DNA of 64,000 nt from contig CAJQUW010007828.1 of NCBI GenBank assembly GCA_907163375.1, forward strand, positions 526,501 through 590,500, given 5' to 3'. Every line of letters starts with the position of its first letter. The stretch's first letter is position 1. Made by a program: the position numbers and the translations under genes. Below the pieces are notes generated by a model that was not told the DNA's origin, did not search any database, and saw only the letters and a list, made by a program, of their open reading frames with translations. The DNA comes from Prostheceraeus crozeri. Taxonomy: Eukaryota > Platyhelminthes > Polycladida > Euryleptidae. Positions 55,984-64,000 of this stretch are shown piece by piece.

Positions 55984-56518
55984 TTGGGACCGGCTGTTGT
56001 CTCGCTTGTATCGAGAGTTGACTGTATATTAAAACTTAGTGAAAAATTAGCCGAAAACGATGTTGAAAGCATGGACCAAGTTTGTGGAACCTTGGGGGAT
56101 GGAGTTCAACAACTGACCTGCTCTGTTCACTACAAGGATCACGTGAAGTGCAGCAAGATAGTTCAAATGGGCGAAGGAAAGTTCTTTAACAGGTTGACAT
56201 GTCTGATAGGAAAGAGACGAAGACTTGAGTGACAGATTGCGTCTACCAAATGGTAGCGGTGAAAAGGTCTAGACGGAGAAAACGCGCAAGATGGCAATTG
56301 TTGATGATATAGACATCAGATGATATGAACAAGCGAAGTTTAGAAAAGTGGACGGTTTCCGGGAAAGATCAATAGCTGATCTCGTCCGATCTTCAATGTC
56401 TTTGTTCAGCTCTTCGTTTGATCTTACTGCGGATGAATATGTGAAGCTAATGTTAATCGTCCTTGGGAAGTACGATCGCGTTAATTGTCTTCATGGGTGC
56501 AAAGACATCAGCAATTGA
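55984..56518 (+). other. Unrecognised coding-like relic
   Basis: Two open segments on the same strand look protein-like. 55984-56232 encodes LKLSEKLAENDVESMDQVCG, then a Cys/His-containing stretch (LTCSVHYKDHVKCSKIVQ). 56327-56518 (63 codons) encodes FRERSIADLVRSSMSLFSSS and FDLTADEYVKLMLIVLGKYD. They are in different frames with stops between, as in a decayed gene or transposase, but no family is recognised. Confidence 0.3.
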
Positions 56519-56989
56519 TAACTTTGTGAAAGTGACATCTTGACTATTAGTTTATGACGTGACATTGCCTAGATAGAGGCTTCATTACTTTGGCTGTAGA
56601 TACCGCTAAATCGGCCAGACTGGCGAAATGATTATTCTGTCTCTTAAAATATATAACCGTAAATTATGATGCAAATCAGCTCAACGCGAAGGATCGATGA
56701 ACGATTCAAGACAATGATAGGCATAGACGTAGTGTGTATATGTGGCTCTAGTTTTATAATAATTATAATCAAAATGTTCTTGAATTTATCTGAAGATCTC
56801 ATTCCTTCCTGCAAATTATGACAACTTAACAAATTGCAAAAGGTTCCAATCAAAATCGGTTGAATTAGAAAATTCATTCGGATCGTTCGACGATAACTTC
56901 AATACACGTTTTAATGAGAGTAAAAAAATGAAATTTTATTCCTGATTTGAATTATTTTCATAAAAAGTAGATAATTAAAAAGTAAATAA

Positions 56990-57960
56990 TTATAATAATG
57001 ATAATTTCATAAAAAGTAAATAATTAATGATATTTTCATAATAATAATAATAATAAATAATAATTATTAAAAGTAAATAATAATAAAGTAAATAATTAAT
57101 GATATTTTCATAATAATAATAATAAATAATAATTATAGAAAGTAAAAAATAATAAAGTAAATAATTAATGATATTTTCATAATAATAATAATAAATAATA
57201 ATTATAGAAAGTAAATAATAATAAAGTAAATAATTAATGATATTTTCATAATAAAAATAATAAATAATAATTATAAAAATTAAATAACAATAAAGTAAAT
57301 AATTAATGATATTTTCATAATAATAATAATAAATAATAATTATAAAAATTAAATAATAATAAAGTAAATAATTAATGATATTTTCATAATAATAATAATA
57401 AATAATAATTATAAAAATTAAATAATAATAAAGTAAATAATTAATGATATTTTCATAATAATAATAATAAATAATAATTATAAAAAGTATATAATAATAA
57501 AGTAAATAATTAATGATATTTTCATAATAATAATAATAATAATAAATAATAAATAATAAATAATAATAAAGTAAATAATTAATGATATTTTCATAATAAT
57601 AATGATAAATAATAATTATAAAAATTAAATAACAATAAAGTAAATAATTAATGATATTTTCATAATAATAATAATAAATAATAATTATAAAAAGTAAATA
57701 ATAATAAAGTAAATAATTAATGATATTTTCATAATAATAATGATAAATAATAATTATAAAAATTAAATAACAATAAAGTAAATAATTAATGATATTTTCA
57801 TAATAATAATAATAAATAATAATTATAAAAATTAAATAATAATAAAGTAAATAATTAATGATATTTTCATAATAATAATAATAAATAATAATTATAAAAA
57901 GTATATAATAATAAAGTAAATAATTAATGATATTTTCATAATAATAATAATAATAAATAA
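56990..57960 (+). repeat. 69-bp AT-rich tandem array, left part
   Basis: About 14 units built from GTAAATAATTAATGATATTT, TTCATAATAATAATAA and TAAATAATAATTATAAAAA segments. A long minus-strand Tyr/Ile/Asn-rich frame (340 codons) is a by-product. The array is interrupted at its right end by the tyrosine-recombinase element and resumes at 61145. Confidence 0.95.
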
Positions 57961-57967
57961 TAATGAT

Positions 57968-58268
57968 AAGGGCGCTTGGTACTATTAGGTGAATAGGAGA
58001 CAAATGTACCAAGCGCCCTCCTATATAAATTTTTTATAGTACACAGCGCCCTTAGGCAGTCATTTGATATCTATGACATTCCCAAACTTATGGTTCTCTG
58101 AGGATATAGAGGGAGTGGTCATGTATTAAAAGGCACATTGGGCTCTCGGACTTTTTTTGTTTTTTTGGAGCGGGAGGAACATTTGAAATTGGGTCATCGA
58201 ATATTTAATAAGGGCGTCTGGTACACCATTTTTTTCTCAATAGTTATGGAAAAAGGGCGCTCTGTACA
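57968..58268. repeat. Left cluster of five GGGCGC...GTAC motifs
   Basis: Copies lie at 57968-57982, 58006-58019 (inverted), 58039-58054 (inverted), 58210-58224 and 58253-58268. The first two form a hairpin at the element's end. Likely binding sites for the element's own protein, by inference from position. Confidence 0.8.
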
Positions 58269-58503
58269 TTTTTTCAAATTCGCTGTACGTCTAAGCATAA
58301 AGGCATATGAACGTCTGTACGACGATTCTTCCATATTTTCTGATCTCTAACCATGCAAGATAAAATTAGACATCGAGAGTAGGAGGTGGATCATGTGACG
58401 TAATCATTTGCGCAACCAATGAGATCGCAGTCATTGAGAATGAGTTCTTGGAAGTAAAGTTATTCTAAGAATTGATAGCAGAGGCATTTATTCTTTCGAA
58501 GTC

Positions 58504-60333
58504 ATGACAGACAGTGATTTTTCGGACTGGGAAGGATTCATGACTCAGGTCGATACCTGGGAGCAGGATCAATCCATTGTTGTGGACAAGTGTGGCAATT
58601 TTGAGTGTTCGGTCGATGATGATCAACCTTGTCATTCCGCTGACGTCGTCGAGGAACAGTCCCGTGGGCGACAACAAATTCGACAGCCTTGTTACAAAAC
58701 ACGCTCTCAATTTCAAAGAAATAAAAGAATACGTTCAATTCCAATGTGTGTCTTGTGCAAGTCCAAAGTTAAGAAGATGCGAAATCACCTGAATCAGACA
58801 AGAATTCACGGTGAGCTCACTACATCTGACAAGAAATTTGTTTTGTCGTACTACAGAACTAGAGATTGTAAGAAAGTATATCATTGCTCTGATTGTTGCT
58901 TGAGATTCACAAATAACAGAAGGCATGACCGTACTCATTCTATCATTCTTATTAAAGACCCTCAGTCTTTTGATCAATTCCCCGGCCATTTGAAGAGTCA
59001 GGCCGAGCGACATTCGATGACAAGCACTCGAGCGAAAGATATAGTATCAAGTTTTATTGACCATAAAGTGAATTTGTTGCTTGCTTCGGGTGTGAATGAA
59101 ACATCCGCAAAAAACAAATATTCAAAATATCTGAGAATATTTTTAGAAAATGTTTTTGCATCATCGAAAAACATGAAAAATGCACATGTCTTGTCATCAA
59201 TTGTGAACAAATACTCAAAGAACTCAGCTTATAAGCCTATAACAATAGTTTTGTTCCTTGCACATTTGACAAATTTCGTCAAATTCGTGGAGAGCTATCA
59301 CAAGTTCCATGATTTCTCCGTTACGCGTTGGTTCAGCATAATTCGAGAGGTAAAAATGGGATTTAATAAAAAAGCACAGCGAATGAAAAAAGGTGAACAA
59401 GACAAAATGTTTGCTAAGGTTCCTTCTTCAAGCATACTTTCTCATGTATTGATGAAATCTAAGGCAATGCTTTCAAATGAAAATGCGAAACTATCATTCA
59501 GGGTTCAAAAGGCACTAAATTTTCTGATTTTGCAAAGCAGATTGAACTGTAGGCCAGGACCGTTGCTATCTCTCGAAGCAAAACAGTTCCAAACTCTGCA
59601 AAAAAACGTCCCTGTTGTCTCAAAATCTCACAAAACCGATTACAAGTATAACGTCAGGATAATAGTACAAAAAGATCAAATCATCTGGATACGCAAATTA
59701 CTTGAGAAGTATGAGGAACGTTATAAAAAGAAACCTGTGCTGATTTTTGGAAACTCCAAAGGTGAGGTAGATACTGGTATATCCACGATGATTAATCAAA
59801 CAGTAAGGCAATATATCCCATCTGCCGCTGGATATGACTTTTCACCTACAAGTATAAGAAAAGTTTGGGACAGTCTTATCGCAACCACAAAGAACGATAT
59901 ACCTACTGATATCATTCAAGCCCACTATGAGCAGACGGCTCATAGCGAGAAAACTGCCCAAGAGAATTACGTGAAAACTTCATCCAAGGACAATTTCATC
60001 AGACTAACGGAGTTCTATACAAAGAAACTGGAAGGAGGAATCAATGAAGAAGATGGTTATTTGACAAATGATGAAACAGTTGAAACAGGTTCAAAAGCAT
60101 TGAAAAAGAGTAAGATAGTGAAAGCTTCAGTTGTGCGTACTGTTGAAATCGAAAAACCGATATGCAGTAAAAAAGTTCGAGTTAATAAAACTGATCAACT
60201 CCCAACTAAAAAAAAGAATGCTAGAATGAACACGGTACCTGTTCCTGAACAGTGTAATGTCTCAAGCAGAGCCTTGCGTGTACGAAAGTGTAAAAAGAAC
60301 GTTAGATATAATGAGTCGGATGATGATGTGTGA
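58504..60333 (+). CDS. Zinc-finger tyrosine recombinase (609 aa), intact
   Basis: The protein probably cuts and joins DNA to move its element. It has an acidic N-terminus and two zinc-finger-like motifs (C82-x2-C85...H95...H102; C128-x2-C131...H141-x3-H145). A helical region (about 172-300) may be the core-binding domain, followed by a tyrosine-recombinase catalytic domain: Arg350 in LNCRPGPLLSL, Lys377 in SHKTDY, Arg452 in SPTSIRKVWDSL, His480 in AHSEKTA and the nucleophile Tyr489 in ENYVK. The His-to-Tyr spacing of nine is canonical. Thr449 stands where H of HxxR is usual. A basic tail (about 530-600) ends in SDDDV. The frame has no break over 1830 bases and no intron. The start was chosen as the first ATG of the frame, five bases before an acidic stretch. 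Crypton-like assignment is by motif reading only. Confidence 0.85.
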   Translation: MTDSDFSDWEGFMTQVDTWEQDQSIVVDKCGNFECSVDDDQPCHSADVVEEQSRGRQQIRQPCYKTRSQFQRNKRIRSIPMCVLCKSKVKKMRNHLNQTRIHGELTTSDKKFVLSYYRTRDCKKVYHCSDCCLRFTNNRRHDRTHSIILIKDPQSFDQFPGHLKSQAERHSMTSTRAKDIVSSFIDHKVNLLLASGVNETSAKNKYSKYLRIFLENVFASSKNMKNAHVLSSIVNKYSKNSAYKPITIVLFLAHLTNFVKFVESYHKFHDFSVTRWFSIIREVKMGFNKKAQRMKKGEQDKMFAKVPSSSILSHVLMKSKAMLSNENAKLSFRVQKALNFLILQSRLNCRPGPLLSLEAKQFQTLQKNVPVVSKSHKTDYKYNVRIIVQKDQIIWIRKLLEKYEERYKKKPVLIFGNSKGEVDTGISTMINQTVRQYIPSAAGYDFSPTSIRKVWDSLIATTKNDIPTDIIQAHYEQTAHSEKTAQENYVKTSSKDNFIRLTEFYTKKLEGGINEEDGYLTNDETVETGSKALKKSKIVKASVVRTVEIEKPICSKKVRVNKTDQLPTKKKNARMNTVPVPEQCNVSSRALRVRKCKKNVRYNESDDDV

Positions 60334-60804
60334 AAGGACAATTCTTCATAATTTCTATAGGTTTGATTATATTTGTACACATATTTTGTGTTCTGTATTC
60401 ATGTTTGTATACAGCTTATTCAGTAATTTTGTAAAGTTATGAATATATGTTTGATATACAAAAATACAGATTCTTCGTTTTGATATCTTCATTGTGGGAT
60501 TTCGAACTTCAATTGCGTGAGTTAACATAGACAGAGCTAACAATATTTGTTGAACATACATGTAGCAGTATATAATCAGAGTTTAAATATCTATATAAAA
60601 TTCAAATGCAATCCGGGTTTTTATTGGTGAAACAAATTCAAATATGAGGTGAGCTGCAGATTGTATAATCAAAAACAATGATGTGATGTCAAGCTTGAGA
60701 GTAGTCAAATTTAGATAGGTACCACAAGTCTGGATAAAGATAAGAACTACAAAGAAACCTGAATATTTTGATTCTTCAATAAAAAAATTTACGGCTTTTA
60801 TAAT

Positions 60805-61137
60805 AAGGGCGCCTTGTACACTTCAAGCGTACCAGACGCCCTTATTATTTTTCATGCGTACTAAGCGCCCTTATTATTTTTTTATGTGTACCAAGCGCCC
60901 TTATTATTTTTTTTGAGTTTAAATTTTCAAATTCAAACTTGGCCCATGAAAGTACATTAGAAATACCTAATAATACTATCACTATGACTAAGACAGATTG
61001 TAACTTTCAAAAGTGTACCAAACGCCCTTTTCTCGCAACTATTGTACCAAGCGCCCTTTTTGTACCAAGCGCCCCGATTATTCTACCTTTTGTACAAAGA
61101 GCCCTTATTATTTTTTTTTGGTGTACAGAGGGCCCTT
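60805..61137. repeat. Right cluster of nine GGGCGC...GTAC motifs
   Basis: Copies lie at 60805-60819, 60829-60843, 60858-60872, 60888-60902, 61015-61029, 61044-61058, 61062-61074, 61092-61106 and 61123-61137. All but the first read GTACCAAGCGCCCTT, inverted relative to the first left copy, and several are followed by ATTATTTTT. The outermost copies are the most diverged (GAGCCC, GGGCCC). Confidence 0.8.
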
Positions 61138-61144
61138 ATCATTA

Positions 61145-61660
61145 TAATAATAATAATAATAATAAATAATAATTATAAAAAGTATATAATAATAAAGTAA
61201 ATAATTAATGATATTTTCATAATAATAATAATAAATAATAATTATAAAAAGTAAATAACAATAAAGTAAATAATCAATGATATTTTCATAATAAAAATAA
61301 TAAATAATAATTATAAAAATTAAATAATAATAAAGTAAATAATTAATGATATTTTCATAATAATAATAATAAATAATAATTTCATAAAAGGTAAATAATT
61401 AATGATATTTTCATAATAATAAATAATAATTATAGAAAGTAAATAATAATGAAGTAAATAATTAATGATATTTTCATAATAATAATAATAAATAATAATT
61501 ATAAAAAGTAAATAATAATAAAGTAAATAATTAATGATATTTTCATAATAATAATAATAATAAATAATAATTATAAAAAGTAAATAATAATAAAGTAAAT
61601 AATTATTGATATTTTCATAATAATAATAATAAATAATAATAATAAAAAGTAAATAAATTT
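61145..61660 (+). repeat. 69-bp AT-rich tandem array, right part
   Basis: About seven more units of the array at 56990-57960, in the same orientation, resuming directly after the recombinase element. Confidence 0.93.
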
Positions 61661-61695
61661 TCATGATTAACATCAGCCATCTTTCCTATTCCATT

Positions 61696-62608
61696 ACACA
61701 GGCCTCCCACTCCTAAAATCCCTGAATTTCCTGAAATTTCCAAAACTGTCCTCATTTGTCTTGAAATATGAGGTTTTGTCCTGAAAGTCCTGAAATATGA
61801 CGATTTACCTACAGTTCAACTGAAAATATCATTTTTTTGCGAAAAATGTCTGAAGTGATGCTTAGAAAGGTTGACATTTAGTCATCAGATTTGAAATGAA
61901 TTTTCTGGTATACAGAACCAAATAAAATGTGGATAGGCACATTCATTTTAGGAGTGCAGGGAGACTGCCCCCGTGACTTGCCGATCTGTTAAAGGACCAT
62001 GAATTCAAACGATCAAGTTGATCTGAAATGCTTCCTATTATACTAAGGATTTCTGACCAACTTGAGTTTTTCTTTTACGTTCTTTTAAGTAAGACCCAGT
62101 CGGTATAGAACTTGGTGGTTTGAACTGTCTTGACGAAATTTGAGACAGGCCTATTTTCATGTTTAACCAAATTCCGTGATAAAAATCATTGACGAAAACT
62201 AGTGATGATAATAATATATAATCATATTTGGCTAAATGGAAATCGCAATTCACGAAAGTGAAATACTTGTACAAAACAATTGATAGCCGAATCAACATCT
62301 AAACTTGACTCTGCATTGAAGTCATCTAATCTGACGAACGCGCGAGTTTCACAAGTTATGCTATCCGCTGGTGATGATAAGCTGAATGAAACCAAAGAGC
62401 AACTCAGAAGGAAAATATTCAACATGGAAAACGAGCTTGAAATAGAAAAACGCGCCTTGTTAATTATTGTTTGATTATAATAAAGTGTGGTAAAGGAGCA
62501 GCTGATAGGGATAGTGGTGGCTGCTGCGAAAAAAAGTCTTGAAATTTTCCTGAAATTTAATGATTTTTGTGTCCTGAAATTTGAAAAAGTAGCGTGGGAG
62601 GCCTGTGT
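61696..62608. mobile_element. TIR element of 0.9 kb (hAT-like ends)
   Basis: The ends are a 15-bp perfect inverted repeat, ACACAGGCCTCCCAC on the left and GTGGGAGGCCTGTGT on the right. CCTGAAATTT-type words follow inside both ends in mirror order. A 64-codon open frame in the middle (62280-62474, KSSNLTNARVSQVMLSAGDD and a charged helix) may be a relic of the parent element. CAGG-type ends suggest hAT, but no clear 8-bp target duplication was found. Confidence 0.6.
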
Positions 62609-64000
62609 TACAACCGTGCGTGCGAATTGTTTCTAGATTTTAATATCATAATTCTGATTAAGTGGTGCAATAATATGATTGATATTCACAAAATTGTGCA
62701 GCGTTGAGAAGTAAACGTCATGTCGAGAATTTTCTGCGACCAAATATTTCCACAGATGATTCTTCCATAATGTCCGTGTTGACTTGTCTTGTATATTCTT
62801 CAGTCAGCTCACATTTTGAAAGCAGTCATCTGAGAACATTTACTGAGTGTTGATGAACCGGTCGTTGTTTCTTGTCACCTTAACGATGAAGTAAACGAAT
62901 TCAAACAATAGCTGAGTCGACATCTCAAAATGTCAACATAATTTAGTGGTGGAGTCTCATTGAAGAAATCGTTGGTGTTAATCAATTCTTAGTACGTATT
63001 CTATTATCATTGATAAATCTGACTCAATTGCAATTTTCTTTAGGATGCTTATTTACTACTTTCTCCTTTTCAGCGTCTTGTTTTCCTCTTCTGTTGAGGG
63101 TTGGACGATTCTTCAAGTTTCTTTAAGATGTTTATCATTGCATAATAGTGTCATCATTTCATGCGTTGATTGCTCGAGTTTAAGGGAACATTTTGAAAAA
63201 TCTGATGAATTAATAAGAACGTCCTGGGAATCTTAATCATGGTCTGTAAAGTCGGAGTGCATAGCTTCCATGATGACGATGTTGAAACATATCAATAACG
63301 ATGGCATCAACAAGAATACATGCGCAGGTTGGCTAAAGTTTTATACATGTGAAGTACACGGTCACGTTCGTGACAGAAAGAATACACCTGCTTTTACCTC
63401 TTGTCGAGAACGGGTTAGGAATTCTGCAGAGGACGAGCACCTCAGTAGACAGGACTGCCGAATTGTTATAGATTCATTGTACATAGGACAGTTGAGGAGG
63501 ACACAGCGTCTGAGGCTGTTCATCTTCTGTAAAACTCGGCATTGAATGAAAATGAGTCCTCTGTCCTGAACAGGCCAATTAAGATGCTTTTAGATACGAG
63601 CAAATAGCAGATACAATCCCTACAACGATTTCAATGAATGATAATCAACTCGTGCTTTCTACAATGAAAAAAAGTCAGAAAATTAGCCATGGAATATTTG
63701 CACGGCATGTTAGTGCTTGTACAGAATGAGGAAGGGACCATTAGAACACACATGTTTGGGTAGCATCACCTCTGATTAGCATAGCGTCTTGTTAAGTGTA
63801 TTTTAGTTCATTACATACATTTTATTATTGTCTACAATTACAGTGATTATCCAAGTATTTTACAAGTTTTCGTCTAATCAAGTATTGAAGCACATGAAAG
63901 CATATTAAAGCACTATATATTCTTGCTCCACTTCCCGTGTCTTTGGGGTTGTCTTTTACAACACTTCATTGCATATTTGCAGAGACTATGAAATCTCCAG
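62609..64000. other. End of window, no gene recognised
   Basis: Two short open frames could be mentioned: 63045-63236 (63 codons, starting MLIYYFLLFSVLFSSSVEGW, signal-peptide-like and preceded by a TTCTTTAG acceptor-like site) and 63270-63545 (91 codons, Arg-rich end). Neither is recognised. The missing last METTL3 exon was not found here. Confidence 0.35.

Larger units (their letters stand above)
57961..61144 (+). mobile_element. Crypton-like tyrosine-recombinase transposon, apparently complete
   Basis: An element of about 3.18 kb inserted in an AT-rich array. Its extreme ends form a 13-bp perfect inverted repeat (TAATGATAAGGGC at 57961-57973, GCCCTTATCATTA at 61132-61144). The outer nine bases resemble the host array, so the true ends may start at AAGGGC. 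Next to the ends lie 14 copies of a ~15-bp motif, AAGGGCGCTTGGTAC or its complement: five on the left and nine on the right. The only gene is the 609-codon recombinase. An AATAAA lies at 60778-60783, 445 bases after the stop. A ~22-26-bp AAT-rich stretch is present on both sides, either a target duplication or array slippage. No capsid, polymerase or reverse-transcriptase frame is present. Confidence 0.75.

Noticed and set aside
56670-56700. ANQL-like codons as a candidate for the missing METTL3 GNQLDG exon
   Set aside because: No acceptor in the right phase, and the surrounding residues do not match the conserved METTL3 C-terminus.
56990-58012. 340-codon minus-strand Tyr/Ile/Asn-rich frame resembling a membrane protein
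   Set aside because: Low-complexity translation of the AT-rich tandem array, with no non-repeat domain.
58465-59210. Minus-strand and alternate-frame open frames over the recombinase gene
   Set aside because: They overlap the 609-codon frame, which carries clear catalytic motifs, and none has motifs of its own.
57961-61144. DIRS-type retroelement
   Set aside because: Tyrosine recombinases also occur in DIRS elements, but no reverse-transcriptase or RNase H frame is present in the 3.18-kb unit.

Overview
The window reads as AT-rich animal nuclear DNA, probably from a marine invertebrate. Support comes from a spliced gene with GT-AG introns, a metazoan METTL3 homologue, tRNA-derived SINEs, LINE, hAT, mariner and Ty1/copia remains, and very many minisatellites. 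I cannot name the species or phylum from the sequence alone.

The one clearly recognisable host gene is METTL3, the catalytic subunit of the nuclear m6A mRNA methyltransferase, on the + strand. Nine coding exons can be placed between 24004 and 51416, with compatible splice phases throughout and about 503 codons. They carry the N-terminal leader helix, a basic NLS, two CCCH zinc fingers and the MT-A70 domain with the DPPW motif. The last exon (expected to encode the GNQLDG motif and the C-terminus) was not found and probably lies beyond 64000. Two introns are tiny (54 and 57 bp). The others are kilobases long and packed with repeats.

Layout. 1-1140: 195-bp tandem array. 1140-24000: AT-rich, no convincing gene, but several long inverted-repeat (foldback) elements, tRNA-like SINE heads, a 157-bp duplication and a Ty1/copia fossil at 13919-15345 with a small TIR element inside it. 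24004-51416: METTL3. Intron 1 holds a 96-bp array, a CR1-like LINE piece, a 79-bp array of tRNA-like (A box/B box) units and a non-autonomous hAT element with an 8-bp target duplication. Intron 2 is almost filled by a 66-bp array with higher-order structure. Intron 4 has a 67-bp array bracketed by 102-bp inverted repeats, plus a LINE 3' tail. Intron 6 has a SINE, a degraded tyrosine-recombinase (Crypton-type) remnant, a very uniform 35-bp array and a head-to-head SINE pair. 51417-64000: a dead mariner, a coding-like palindrome, a SINE, and, inside an AT-rich 69-bp array, an apparently complete tyrosine-recombinase transposable element.

The most interesting item is that last element (about 57961-61144). 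It has an uninterrupted 609-codon gene for a zinc-finger plus tyrosine-recombinase protein. It is bordered by 14 copies of a ~15-bp GGGCGC...GTAC motif clustered at both ends and by a short perfect terminal inverted repeat. It looks like an intact, possibly active Crypton-like DNA transposon with unusual termini. Its family assignment is inferred from motif reading only.
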